64,000 bases of DNA from Granulicella rosea (GTDB lineage Bacteria; Acidobacteriota; Terriglobia; Terriglobales; Acidobacteriaceae): positions 558,001 through 622,000 of the forward strand of contig NZ_FZOU01000001.1 of NCBI RefSeq assembly GCF_900188085.1, written 5' to 3'. Both the position numbers and the translations under genes were made by a program. Of the stretch, positions 39,644-48,333 are shown one piece after another; position 1 is the stretch's first letter, and every line of letters starts with the position of its first letter. Below the pieces are notes generated by a model that ran no database searches, was not told the DNA's origin, and saw only the letters and a list, made by a program, of their open reading frames with translations.

Positions 39644-40393
39644 TCAACCCCGGTCCGCGCCGTGGACACCGATCTCAGTGCCGAGAAGCTCGTCGACCGA
39701 CTCGGTCCAGAGCATCTGCCGGTCGAAGACCTTGCCGAAGTTGCGTGCGGTCGCGTTCAACACCTGGTCGAAGGTGGGCGGCGGGTCGTGCGGGGTTTCG
39801 AGTTCAAGGCTGGTGACGTCGCGGTCCGCGATGCCGCAGGGGACGATCCACTGGAAGTCGCGCAGGTCGGTCGTGACATTGAGCGCGAAGCCGTGCGAGG
39901 TGACGCCCTGCGAGACATGCACGCCGAGCGCGGCGATCTTCTTTTCGAGAATGCTGCCGCCGGCGAAGGTCCAGACGCCGGTGCGGCCCTTCACCCGCTG
40001 CGTCATGACGCCGTACTCGCCGCAGGTGCGGATGAGCACCTCCTCCAGCAGACGGATGAAGTCGACCGGGCCGAGGTGCGGGCCTTTCTTGCCCGGCAGA
40101 TCGCCGCGCAGATCGACGATGGGGTAGCCGATGAGCTGTCCGGGGCCGTGGTAGGTGACGTCGCCGCCGCGGTTGGTGTCGTGGAGTTCCACTCCCTTTG
40201 CGGCGAGAAGCTCGTCGCTGGCGAGGATGTTGGCGCGGTCGGAGTTGCGGCCCAGCGTCAGCACCGGCGGGTGTTCGAGCAGCAGGAGCGTGTCGGCGAT
40301 CAGGCCCGCCTTGCGCGCGGCGACCACCCGCTGCTGGATGGCGAGGGCTTCGGCGTAGGGCACGCGGCCGAGGGATAAAAGGTGGACGAACAT
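39644..40393 (-). CDS. lipB: Octanoyl-[ACP]:protein N-octanoyltransferase
   Basis: 249 aa LipB, which transfers octanoate from ACP to lipoyl domains such as those of the E2 encoded next to it. It has the RGGDVTYHGPGQLIGYPIVDL motif, the catalytic lysine in TSHGFALNVTTDL context and the nucleophile Cys in IVPCGIADRDVTSL. The start MFVHLLSLGRVPY fits the family. A TAAGCT box lies 9 nt before the ATG. No lipA was seen in the window. Confidence 0.93.
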   Translation of the reverse strand: MFVHLLSLGRVPYAEALAIQQRVVAARKAGLIADTLLLLEHPPVLTLGRNSDRANILASDELLAAKGVELHDTNRGGDVTYHGPGQLIGYPIVDLRGDLPGKKGPHLGPVDFIRLLEEVLIRTCGEYGVMTQRVKGRTGVWTFAGGSILEKKIAALGVHVSQGVTSHGFALNVTTDLRDFQWIVPCGIADRDVTSLELETPHDPPPTFDQVLNATARNFGKVFDRQMLWTESVDELLGTEIGVHGADRG

Positions 40394-40521
40394 GCTTGCA
40401 CCAGCTTACGAGAATCTTCGCGGTCAACGCAGATTCATCGCCGCAAAGACGCGAGTTGGGAGTATGTTTCAATTCTGACGTTGACTCAATGCAGGTGACT
40501 TCAGTAACCGGAGGGTGCTTT

Positions 40522-41802
40522 ATGAGGCCGGAACAACTCATCAACCTTCCGAATACGGCGGCGCTGGTGCTGCTGATCGTCATGCTGCTAGTGCTGCGGC
40601 ATCGGGAGTCGAAGCTCGCGATCGGCAGTTGGCTGGTCGCGATGAGCCTGGTGCTGGCCTCGCAGGTCGCCTGGTACTTTGCGAAGGCCAGCGGCCCGCA
40701 GGCGATCATGGTCCACACCTTCCGGCTGTGCGCCGACATGCTGGCGGGGGTCGTGCTGCTGCTCTTTACCGGCTGGCAGGACGAAGGCCGCTCCGGCCAG
40801 ACGAAGCTGCTGGCATGGAATGCAGTTCCCTTCCTGGCGCTGGAGCTGCTGTACGGTCTGCAGGTCTATCGTCCGGAGGTCTTCGTCGCGTGCGCGGCGG
40901 GCGGCGCGGTGGTTTGTCTTGCGGTCGGATTTGCCCTCTGCCGCAGATGGCCGTATGTGGTGTGGCAGCTTTTGCTGTGGTGCGCCGTCGGAGCCTTCGG
41001 CGCGAACGGCAACTTCCGGGCCGCGGCCTACTGGGGGCTGGGCTTCGTCTACAGCCGCGCGGCGTTCCACCTGTGGTTCCGGCTGGGACGAGGCCAGCTT
41101 GGACGCCTCATGGTGGTGGGCAGCCTTGCCGTCTGGTCCACGAGCTTCTTTCTGCATCCGTGGCTGCTGCAGATCGCGACGCTTCGGCCGCTGGCGGAGT
41201 CGATCTGGGCGATGCAGCGCTTTGCGGTGCCGATCGGCATGCTGGTGATTCTGCTCGAAGACGCGATGCGCGAGAACAAGCTGCTGGCGCTGCACGATCA
41301 ACTGACGGGCCTGCCCAATCGCCGGTTCATGGAGCAGAGCCTGCTGGCCGCGGTGCAAAGCGGCAGGGCGGGTGTTCTGCTGCTGGATCTGAACGGCTTC
41401 AAGGCAGTGAACGATCGGCATGGACACCTGGCCGGCGACCTGCTACTGCGGCAGATCGCCGTGCGGCTGCGACGGCTTGCCGATGCGGAGGATACCGTGG
41501 TGCGGATGGGCGGGGATGAGTACCTGATCGTCTCGAACCACGACCTGGAGTCGCTGGCCCTGGCCGTGCGCGCGGCGGTGCGGGAGCCGGTCCGGATCGA
41601 CGAGGAGGTCACGGTCTCCGTGCAGGCCAGCGTGGGAACCGCATCGTTCCCCGAGGACACGGGCAGAGCCCGCGGTGAAGACGCGGTGACCGAACTGATC
41701 CGCGTCGCGGACCGCCGCATGTACGCCGCCAAGGAGAGCGGCAAGGCGAACCGGGGACTTATCGGGACGAACGATCGCAGGACGACGCCACGGAGCGCGT
41801 AA
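40522..41802 (+). CDS. Membrane diguanylate cyclase (GGDEF)
   Basis: 426 aa with GGAGGG before the ATG. Residues 1-240 hold about seven to eight TM helices, an uncharacterised membrane sensor module. The GGDEF domain (about 255-415) has HDQLTGLPNRRFM, DLNGFKAVNDRHGHLAGD and the active-site GGDEY at 330-334. GGDEY departs from GGDEF only at the last position, which usually tolerates a Tyr, so it is probably active. No RxxD inhibitory site was recognised near residue 322 (RLRRLAD only partly matches). It makes c-di-GMP in response to an unknown signal. Confidence 0.88.
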   Translation: MRPEQLINLPNTAALVLLIVMLLVLRHRESKLAIGSWLVAMSLVLASQVAWYFAKASGPQAIMVHTFRLCADMLAGVVLLLFTGWQDEGRSGQTKLLAWNAVPFLALELLYGLQVYRPEVFVACAAGGAVVCLAVGFALCRRWPYVVWQLLLWCAVGAFGANGNFRAAAYWGLGFVYSRAAFHLWFRLGRGQLGRLMVVGSLAVWSTSFFLHPWLLQIATLRPLAESIWAMQRFAVPIGMLVILLEDAMRENKLLALHDQLTGLPNRRFMEQSLLAAVQSGRAGVLLLDLNGFKAVNDRHGHLAGDLLLRQIAVRLRRLADAEDTVVRMGGDEYLIVSNHDLESLALAVRAAVREPVRIDEEVTVSVQASVGTASFPEDTGRARGEDAVTELIRVADRRMYAAKESGKANRGLIGTNDRRTTPRSA

Positions 41803-41817
41803 CCCAAGGCACGATAT

Positions 41818-43077
41818 CTACTGCTTCGTCTTCTCCGGCGCTCGATAGATCACCGTCCCGTTGCGAATCGTGCAGCGGACGCGGGCAAAGGCGGTGATGT
41901 CGGCGGCGGGATCGCCTTCGAGGACGACGAGGTCCGCATCCATCTTCGGCGCGATGGAGCCTGTGTGGGCGGAGAGACCGAAGCGTCGAGCGGGGCTCGT
42001 GGTGAGCGAGGCGAGGATCTGCGGGAAGCTCATACCGGCGTGCTGCATGAGCGCATACTCCTCGGTCGTGTCGAACTGGTAGATGTAGCCGACGTCCGTG
42101 CCGAAGAGAATCTCGCCGCCAGCGGAGGCGTAGGCGCGCAGGCGCGCGACGGCTTGGTCGGCGAACTTCGCGGCTGCCTCCGGTGTCGCGCCTCCCTTTT
42201 TCGCCTCCACGTCGAAGAGCGTGAGCGTGGGGATGAGCGCCATATGGGCGGAGAGCATGCGCTGGACCAGCGCGGACGGCCACGGTCCGTCGTGCGAGTC
42301 GGAGGTGACGTGGGCGAGGATGTCCACGCCCGAGTCCAGTGCGAGATTGACGCCGGCCAGATTGGTCGGATGCGCAAAGACCGGCCGATGCAGCCGGTGG
42401 GCTTCGTTCACAATGGCCTTCGCGCGGTCGAGCGGCATCATCAGGACGGTGTCTTCCTGGATGGAGCCGGCGAAGATCTTGACGCCGTCGGCGCCTGCTT
42501 CGATCTGCTTCTGAGCCCTCGCGGCGGCTTCGGCGGTGGTGGCGTCGTCGGGTAGCGTGATGTGCTGCTGGGCGAGGTAGCCCTGGACGTAGACGGGCAC
42601 GCCGTGCGGCGGAAAGAAGGGCTCCCCGACGGTGAGGATGTTTGGACCTCGCACCTCGCCGGTGTTTATCCGGTTGCGGAGGGTCTCGGCGTTCGCGAGC
42701 GTCGAGGCGATGTCAAAGACCGTGGTGAAGCCCCAGCGCGTGAGCATCTCCTGGAACGCCTTTGTTAGCTCCGGGGCGGATTTCTCGTCGGCGTGGAGGA
42801 ACTGCACCGGCAGCAGGTGAACGTGACTGTTCCAGAGGCCAGCGGTGACGGTTTGACCCTTGCAGTCGAGGATGTCGTCCGCCGGGATGTTCTTTGGGAT
42901 TTGGATCGACTTGCCGGCTGAGACGATCTTGCCGTCGTGGATGAGGATGGTTCCGTCTTCGATGGGCTTTGCGGTGGGCGAGGCGTAGATGCGGGCGTGG
43001 GTGAGGACGAGGTCGGCGGCGCGAGCGCCGGGGCCGGCACAGAGGATGGCGGCGGCAAGGAGGGTCACGATACGCAT
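41818..43077 (-). CDS. Secreted amidohydrolase family protein
   Basis: 419 aa with a signal peptide (hydrophobic to the ARA site, residue 20). It is an amidohydrolase-type TIM barrel with metal ligands in GLWNSHVHLLP (HxH), the lysine in GADGVKIFAGS, His residues in VFAHPTN and ILAHVTSD, and an Asp in GGEILFGTDVGY. It belongs to the imidazolonepropionase/prolidase-like amidohydrolases common in acidobacteria. Substrate unknown. It is on the same strand as lpdA, which ends in a terminator hairpin before it. Confidence 0.85.
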   Translation of the reverse strand: MRIVTLLAAAILCAGPGARAADLVLTHARIYASPTAKPIEDGTILIHDGKIVSAGKSIQIPKNIPADDILDCKGQTVTAGLWNSHVHLLPVQFLHADEKSAPELTKAFQEMLTRWGFTTVFDIASTLANAETLRNRINTGEVRGPNILTVGEPFFPPHGVPVYVQGYLAQQHITLPDDATTAEAAARAQKQIEAGADGVKIFAGSIQEDTVLMMPLDRAKAIVNEAHRLHRPVFAHPTNLAGVNLALDSGVDILAHVTSDSHDGPWPSALVQRMLSAHMALIPTLTLFDVEAKKGGATPEAAAKFADQAVARLRAYASAGGEILFGTDVGYIYQFDTTEEYALMQHAGMSFPQILASLTTSPARRFGLSAHTGSIAPKMDADLVVLEGDPAADITAFARVRCTIRNGTVIYRAPEKTKQ

Positions 43078-43102
43078 CGGAGGTGTACCTCGGCAATGAA
43101 AT

Positions 43103-43127
43103 GAGGCCGGGCTGATTGCCCGGCCTC
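43103..43127 (-). terminator. Terminator after lpdA
   Basis: GAGGCCGGGC and GCCCGGCCTC form a perfect 10-bp stem with a 5-nt loop. On the minus strand it is followed by ATTTCATT. It lies between lpdA and the amidohydrolase gene. Confidence 0.65.
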
Positions 43128-43147
43128 GTGCGTTTCGGGAGTGGGAA

Positions 43148-44608
43148 CTACACGTTGACGGCCAGGCCTTCGACGCTGGAGAAGCCATCCAGCAGGCTTT
43201 CGGCGAGCGTGGGGTGGGCGTGGATGGTGAACATCATCTCTTCGACCGTGGCTTCGAGTTCGATCGCCGTGACGCACTCGGCGATGATCTCGGTCGCCAT
43301 GGGGCCGATGATGTGGACGCCCAGCACCTCGCCGTACTTCGCGTCCGAGACCACCTTCACGAAGCCGTCGTGGCTGTCGAGGATCGTCGCCTTGGAGTTG
43401 CCGGCGAAGGGGAACTTGCCGACCTTGACCTGGTAGCCCTTCTCCTTCGCCTGAGCCTCCGTCAGACCGACAGACCCGATCTGCGGGTCGCAGTACGTGC
43501 AGCCGGGGATGCGCTGGCGATTGACCGGGCGGGCGTACTTGCCGGCCAGCTTCGACGCGACCACCAGGCCGCACATGGCGCCGACGTGCGCGAGCTGCGG
43601 CAGGCCGCCGACGATGTCGCCGATGGCGTAGATGCCGGGTTCCGACGTCTCCATCCACTGGTTCGGCATGATGAAGCCACGCTCGAGCTGGATGTTCGTC
43701 TTGTCGAGGCCGCAGTCGTAGGTGCGGGGCGCGCGTCCCACGGCGACCAGAACCTTCTCCGCCTGCTTGGTCTCGGTTTTGCCGGCTGCGGTCGTGTAGG
43801 TGACGAGCGCGCCCTCGGCGTTCTTCTCGATCTTCTCGACCTTGCAGGAGACGTTGATGTCGATGCCGCGCTTCTTGTACAGGCGCGTAAGCTCCTTGGA
43901 GATCTCTTCGTCCTCGGCGTTCACGATGCGGGGCAGCGCCTCGAGGATGGTCACATCCGCGCCGAAGCTCTTGAAGACCGAGGCAAACTCGACGCCGACC
44001 GCGCCCGAACCGATGACGATCAGGGACTTCGGGCAGTGGTCGGTCGTGAGAACCTCCATGTTGGTCATGATGGTCTCGTCGGACTTGTAACCCGGCAGCA
44101 TGCGCGCGTCGGAGCCGGTGGCGATGACGACGGACTTGGCCTTCACCTCGGCGGCCTTCTGCGACGTATAGCCTTCGGCCTGCGCGTCTTTACCCTTGCC
44201 GATGTCCTCGGCGGTGACCGATACGGTGTGTACGCCGGCGACGGCTGCGCCGGTCAGGCGGCCGTGTCCGCGGAAGACCGTGATCTTGTTCTTCTTCATC
44301 AGGAAGTCGAGGCCCTTGGTGTGCTTGGCGGTGACCTCGTTCTTGCGCGCGATGACATTGGCCCAGTTCAGCTTCACGTCGCCGACGTCGATGCCGTATT
44401 TGGACGAGTGCTTGAGGTGGTCCCAGATCTCGGCCGAGAAGAGCATGGACTTTGTCGGGATGCAGCCCCAGTGCAGACAGGTGCCGCCGAGCTTGTCGGT
44501 CTTCTCGATGAGCGCGACCTTGAGGCCGAACTGTGCGGCGCGAATCGCGCAGGTGTAGCCGGCGGGTCCGCCGCCAATCACTACGAGGTCGTAAATCGTC
44601 TCTGCCAA
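43148..44608 (-). CDS. lpdA: Dihydrolipoyl dehydrogenase (E3)
   Basis: 486 aa flavoprotein that reoxidises dihydrolipoamide of 2-oxoacid dehydrogenases. The start is a TTG preceded by CGGAGAG. Upstream in-frame ATG use would add non-homologous residues before LAETIYDLVVIGGGPAG. It shows the FAD site GGGPAG, redox pair C44/C49 in GGTCLHWGCIPTKS, an NAD site (IVIGSGAVGVEFAS), and the active-site His in HAHPTLAES near residue 455. It serves the E2 encoded 4 kb downstream. Confidence 0.95.
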   Translation of the reverse strand: MAETIYDLVVIGGGPAGYTCAIRAAQFGLKVALIEKTDKLGGTCLHWGCIPTKSMLFSAEIWDHLKHSSKYGIDVGDVKLNWANVIARKNEVTAKHTKGLDFLMKKNKITVFRGHGRLTGAAVAGVHTVSVTAEDIGKGKDAQAEGYTSQKAAEVKAKSVVIATGSDARMLPGYKSDETIMTNMEVLTTDHCPKSLIVIGSGAVGVEFASVFKSFGADVTILEALPRIVNAEDEEISKELTRLYKKRGIDINVSCKVEKIEKNAEGALVTYTTAAGKTETKQAEKVLVAVGRAPRTYDCGLDKTNIQLERGFIMPNQWMETSEPGIYAIGDIVGGLPQLAHVGAMCGLVVASKLAGKYARPVNRQRIPGCTYCDPQIGSVGLTEAQAKEKGYQVKVGKFPFAGNSKATILDSHDGFVKVVSDAKYGEVLGVHIIGPMATEIIAECVTAIELEATVEEMMFTIHAHPTLAESLLDGFSSVEGLAVNV

Positions 44609-44751
44609 GGGAACTCTCCGTTCGGTGCCGAATATCAACAGTTTGAATTTTACGCTTGGCGTCAAGTGGGGCTGAAAATCGGGTGCGGTACTCGAACGGC
44701 GGCGTGGCGAATCGGCGTCACAATGTGCTTCTCAAGGTTGAATCCCGGTGC

Positions 44752-44757
44752 GATACT
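44752..44757 (+). promoter_or_regulatory. -10-like box of the Uma2 gene
   Basis: GATACT ends 7 nt before the ATG at 44765. No Shine-Dalgarno sequence is present. Confidence 0.45.
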
Positions 44758-44764
44758 CGATCAC

Positions 44765-45298
44765 ATGGCGACGACGGCGCTCATCTCGGTCAGCGAATAC
44801 CTGAACACGACCTACCGGCCCGACCGCGACTACATCGACGGCGAGGTGAGGGAGAGGAACCTGGGCGAACGTCCGCATGCCATGCTGCAGATGGTTTTGA
44901 GCGTAATCTTCGCGCAAAACCGCAATCTTTGGAATGTTCTACCTTTGCCGGAGCAGCGAGTTCAGACCTCGGCGACCCACTTCCGCATTCCCGACCTCTG
45001 CATCGTACGGCGTAGCGACCCGGCTGACCGTATCGTCTACACCGCGCCCCTGCTTTGCATTGAGGTGCTCTCGCGGGACGACACCCTCGGCGATATGCAG
45101 GAACGCGTGGACGACTACGTGGGCATGGGAGTCGAGAACGTGTGGGTGATCGACCCGGTTCGACGCACGGCCTATATGAGCAATTCGTCCGGATTCGTGA
45201 TGCCTGCGAATGGCGAGCTGACCGTGACCGGGACGCCGATACGCGTTGTGCTGGCGGAATTGTTTGCGCAGGTGGACGAGTTCGAGGCCGGTAGGTAG
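44765..45298 (+). CDS. Uma2 family restriction-endonuclease-like protein
   Basis: 177 aa DUF820/Uma2 protein with a PD-(D/E)xK-like fold. It shows VSEYLNTTYRPDRDYIDGEV, FRIPDLCIV, LLCIEVLSRDDTLGDMQERVDDY and MGVENVWVIDP. The D...ExL core residues are present; the usual lysine position is not obvious. These proteins are widespread, often in many copies, and their role is not established. It is the first gene on the plus strand after lpdA. Confidence 0.85.
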   Translation: MATTALISVSEYLNTTYRPDRDYIDGEVRERNLGERPHAMLQMVLSVIFAQNRNLWNVLPLPEQRVQTSATHFRIPDLCIVRRSDPADRIVYTAPLLCIEVLSRDDTLGDMQERVDDYVGMGVENVWVIDPVRRTAYMSNSSGFVMPANGELTVTGTPIRVVLAELFAQVDEFEAGR

Positions 45299-45339
45299 AG
45301 CTCGCCGGCACTCCGAAAGCGTGCCCTCAGGCAAACTGT

Positions 45340-46506
45340 CTAGCCTTCCCGCAATACAGTGCCGATCTCGCGCGGCCCGTCGCCGAACCGAACCCGTAGC
45401 CAACGATTTGCGGGCTCGGAATAGAATCTCGCCACCAGCACTCCCAGCGCACCGGCCAGCAGAATCGTCACGCCAAACAGCGGCCACACCAGCGTCAGCG
45501 GCTTGCCCCAGCGCACGAACTGGTCGAAGCAGGTGTAGACCACGAACATGTGCGTGAGGTAGACCTCGTAGCTGTTTCTTCCATAGGCCAGCAAAGGGCG
45601 AACGAAGCGCGGCGCCCGCCAGCGGCTCTGCGAGGCCGCCGCGATGACCAGGCAGGCGCCGATGCCGACGAACGTCATCAGCAGGCCGGTCTCTTCGAGC
45701 TTCAGCTTCGCAAGCTGCGGTGAGCAGGTGAGGCACAGGATCAGAAGGGTCAGGCCGCCCGCCAGGCAGGCGCGGACCGTCGCCGGCTTGAGCGTGCGGT
45801 GCGCGAGACAGATCGCCGTCAGACAGCCGAGCGCGATCGCGTCCATGCCGCCGAGATAGCTGTACTCCTGCCAGACGTCGTTGCCATGCGTGAGCAGCGT
45901 GCGGCCGAAGGGGCCGAGCACGACGAAGACGCCGAGCAGCGCGATCAGCCAGCGGCCGCGCAGGAACCGGCAGGCCAGCGGGAAGCCGAGGTAGAAGAGC
46001 TCCTCGACCGAGAGCGACCAGAGGATGTCCCAGTTGCCGGGCAGGTAGCCGCGCGTGGCCTCGAGCCAGCCGATGTGAAACGTCAGTGCGGCGACAAGCG
46101 CGCGGCCCAGGCCGCCGGTCTGTGGCTTCACGACGTAGTTCGGCACATGCAGCGCGTGCAGCAGGCTGAGGATGGCGAGCAGCGTCAGCAGCAGCGGCGC
46201 GATGCGCGCGAAGCGGATGAGGTAGAAGTCCTTGATACGGACGTCGCCGAGCGTGCCCCAGCGCCGGATCGTCGTCGCCGCGATGAGGAAGCCGGAGACA
46301 GCAAAGAAGATCTGCACGCCGGGCTGTCCCTGCCAGACCAGCGCGACGACCAACTGCTTGGGCATGCCGTGGGTGTACGGAATGCGCGCGCCGCGCAGAC
46401 GCATGTTCACGTGGTTCATCAGGACGTAAAAGATCGCCAGCGCGCGCAGGCAGTCGACGCCGTCGATGCGGGTCCAGCTACGGGTTTGGTTTGGTTGCTC
46501 AGTCAT
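45340..46506 (-). CDS. Acyltransferase 3 family membrane protein
   Basis: 388 aa with about ten TM helices. It shows the family motif WTRIDGVDCLRALAIFYVLMNHV with its conserved His, GQPGVQIFFAVSGFLIA, and SLSVEELFYLGFPLA. Such proteins O-acylate extracellular carbohydrates or lipids (OafA/NodX type). The acceptor is unknown. A longer frame upstream runs into a family C repeat, so the ATG at 46506 is used. Confidence 0.85.
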   Translation of the reverse strand: MTEQPNQTRSWTRIDGVDCLRALAIFYVLMNHVNMRLRGARIPYTHGMPKQLVVALVWQGQPGVQIFFAVSGFLIAATTIRRWGTLGDVRIKDFYLIRFARIAPLLLTLLAILSLLHALHVPNYVVKPQTGGLGRALVAALTFHIGWLEATRGYLPGNWDILWSLSVEELFYLGFPLACRFLRGRWLIALLGVFVVLGPFGRTLLTHGNDVWQEYSYLGGMDAIALGCLTAICLAHRTLKPATVRACLAGGLTLLILCLTCSPQLAKLKLEETGLLMTFVGIGACLVIAAASQSRWRAPRFVRPLLAYGRNSYEVYLTHMFVVYTCFDQFVRWGKPLTLVWPLFGVTILLAGALGVLVARFYSEPANRWLRVRFGDGPREIGTVLREG

Positions 46507-46529
46507 GGGATTCAGAACGCGCTCACAAT

Positions 46530-46585
46530 GCCTGGGCGCCCCATCCTTCGCGCCTTTGCAAAGGGTGGGGCGCCCCAGCACTTTC
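46530..46585. repeat. Family C hairpin
   Basis: GGGCGCCCCATCCTTCGC and GCAAAGGGTGGGGCGCCCC, upstream of the acyltransferase gene. Confidence 0.8.
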
Positions 46586-46615
46586 ATTCCTCTTGAGAAA
46601 AACAGGCTTACGTTG

Positions 46616-46999
46616 CTACTCGACGGGCATAGGTCCGTCGCACTGCCATTTCCGAAGGCCGCAGTTGCGGCACTTGCGTGCGAATCGGTTCAGGCCGAAG
46701 ATCCCTGGTCCATTCCTGTAAAACTTCGACCCGCAACGTGGACACAGGAAAGACAGTCTCTTCCCATCGATTGCGGCGAAGCAAAAGAAGTACAGAAGCA
46801 TCAAAATGCCCGGCGCCAGTAAGGCCTTCAGACCATGCTGGTGAAAGATCGACCCCACCGGAAACGCGACAAATAGTGCGAAGGGCGCCCAACCCACAAG
46901 GAACGCAATCGGAACTCCGCGAAGATTGCGATGCTTCTTCCACGCAGCAGCGCAATCTGCGAGCGGATAACCCGGCCTGAACTCCCAATCGCCGTTCAT
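46616..46999 (-). CDS. Small membrane protein with C-terminal zinc ribbon
   Basis: 127 aa. Two TM helices (about 28-50 and 57-78) are followed by a cytosolic zinc ribbon, [12 protein letters not shown] ... [14 protein letters not shown] (C85/C88 and C107/C110). Its ATG overlaps the hemB stop (ATGA), so it is translated with hemB. Function unknown. Not recognised beyond the ribbon. Confidence 0.65.
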   Translation of the reverse strand: MNGDWEFRPGYPLADCAAAWKKHRNLRGVPIAFLVGWAPFALFVAFPVGSIFHQHGLKALLAPGILMLLYFFCFAAIDGKRLSFLCPRCGSKFYRNGPGIFGLNRFARKCRNCGLRKWQCDGPMPVE

Positions 47000-47985
47000 C
47001 CCAGCACCCGCCCCGCATCCTTGGCGAAGTACGTCACGATGAAGTCCGCCCCCGCTCTGCGGATGCTGAGCAGCGACTCCATCATGGCGCGTTCGGGTTC
47101 CAGCCAGCCGCGCTGGAAGGCTGCGTGCAGCATGCTGTACTCGCCCGAAACCTGGTACGCGCCCAGCGGCAGGTCGACGCGCTCTCTCGCGGCGCGGATG
47201 ACGTCGAGATACGGCATCGCGGGCTTCATCAGGATCATGTCCGCGCCTTCGACGACGTCCTGTTCGATCTCGCGCATGGCCTCGCGCAGGTTGGCCCCGT
47301 CCATCTGGTAGCTGCGCCGGTCGCCGAAGGCGGGAGCGGAGTCGGCGGCCTCGCGGAAGGGTCCGTAGAAGGCGGAGGCGAACTTCGACGCGTAGCTCAT
47401 GATGGGCGTCATGGCGTGGCCGCCTTCATCGAGCGCGTGGCGGATGGCGTCGATGCGGCCGTCCATCATGTCGCTGGGCGCGACGATATCCGCGCCCGCG
47501 GCTGCGAGCGATGCGGCGGCCTTGGCGATGAGCTGGATGCTCGAATCGTTCTCGATCTCGTAGTGATCGCCATCGCGGGCGACGATGCCGCAGTGGCCGT
47601 GCGAGGTGTACTCGCAGAGGCAGACGTCGGCGATCATGGTCAGGGGCTTCAGCTTGCTCTCCGACTTGAAGACGCGCAGAGCCGTTTGAACGATGCCGTC
47701 CGAAGCCCAGGCGCCGGTGCCCTGCTCGTCCTTCTCCGCCGGCAGGCCGAAGAGCAGCAGGCCGCCGAGACCCAGCTCCGCGCACTCGTGCGCCTCCTTC
47801 ACGGCCTCGTCGACCGAGAGGTTGAAGACGCCGGGCATGGAGCCGATCTCCTTGCGCACGCCCTCTCCGGGGCAGATAAAGAGCGGGTAGATCAACGACT
47901 CGGGACGGAGGTGCGTCTCGCGGACCAGCGACCGGATGGCCTCCGTGCGGCGCAGACGGCGCATGCGGGTGACGGGAAAGTTCAT
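46996..47985 (-). CDS. hemB: Delta-aminolevulinic acid dehydratase
   Basis: 329 aa porphobilinogen synthase of haem biosynthesis. It shows the cysteine-rich Zn site [14 protein letters not shown], the active-site lysines in [14 protein letters not shown] and [13 protein letters not shown], and the end [16 protein letters not shown]. The start at [12 protein letters not shown] is preferred, since upstream sequence is a family A repeat. A TAAACT box ends 7 nt before the ATG. Confidence 0.97.
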   Translation of the reverse strand: MNFPVTRMRRLRRTEAIRSLVRETHLRPESLIYPLFICPGEGVRKEIGSMPGVFNLSVDEAVKEAHECAELGLGGLLLFGLPAEKDEQGTGAWASDGIVQTALRVFKSESKLKPLTMIADVCLCEYTSHGHCGIVARDGDHYEIENDSSIQLIAKAAASLAAAGADIVAPSDMMDGRIDAIRHALDEGGHAMTPIMSYASKFASAFYGPFREAADSAPAFGDRRSYQMDGANLREAMREIEQDVVEGADMILMKPAMPYLDVIRAARERVDLPLGAYQVSGEYSMLHAAFQRGWLEPERAMMESLLSIRRAGADFIVTYFAKDAGRVLG

Positions 47986-47992
47986 GGATACC

Positions 47993-47998
47993 AGTTTA
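47993..47998 (-). promoter_or_regulatory. -10-like box of hemB, leaderless arrangement
   Basis: TAAACT on the minus strand ends 7 nt before the hemB ATG. GGTATCC lies between. The rest of the 344-nt gap upstream is repeat. Confidence 0.5.
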
Positions 47999-48012
47999 TG
48001 CCCATGCCCAAA

Positions 48013-48238
48013 CAGCTCGTCATCCTGAGCGGAGCGAAGGACCTGCGTATTGCCTTGCGCTGCGACGCCGCTCCGTACGAGACGCAGGTCTTTCGCTGCG
48101 CTCAAGATGACACTGGATTTTGCGACGCTGCAGGTACAGAAGCAGATTCCCCACGGGAATGACAAACAAGAGAACAGGCAACGGCAAGAGCAAGGGCCAA
48201 TACGGGGTCCTTCACTTCGTTCAGGATGACGAGCTTTT
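48013..48238. repeat. Family A double unit
   Basis: CTCGTCATCCTGAGCGGAGC...GACCTGCGTATTG, its partner GACGCAGGTCTTTCG...CTCAAGATGAC, then GCAGATTCCCCACGGGAATG and GGCCAATACGGGGTCCTTC...AGGATGACGAGC. It fills most of the 344-nt gap between hemB and the divergent membrane enzyme gene. Confidence 0.85.
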
Positions 48239-48291
48239 GGGGTAGGAGGACCACCGCAAAAAGTTGTATCGGTGCGGTCTTCCCCGTGCGA

Positions 48292-48333
48292 TATAGTTTG
48301 CCCATGCCGCACGCCCGTCCGCCGCTCGCATGA
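48292..48333 (+). promoter_or_regulatory. -10-like box and 9-codon leader frame
   Basis: TATAGT (48292-48297) ends 6 nt before an ATG at 48304 that opens a nine-codon frame (MPHARPPLA). Its TGA overlaps the ATG of the main gene at 48330 (ATGA). The main ATG has no Shine-Dalgarno sequence, so translation may enter through this leaderless mini-frame. The alternative is that 48304 is irrelevant and 48330 is used from a ~30-nt leader. Confidence 0.4.
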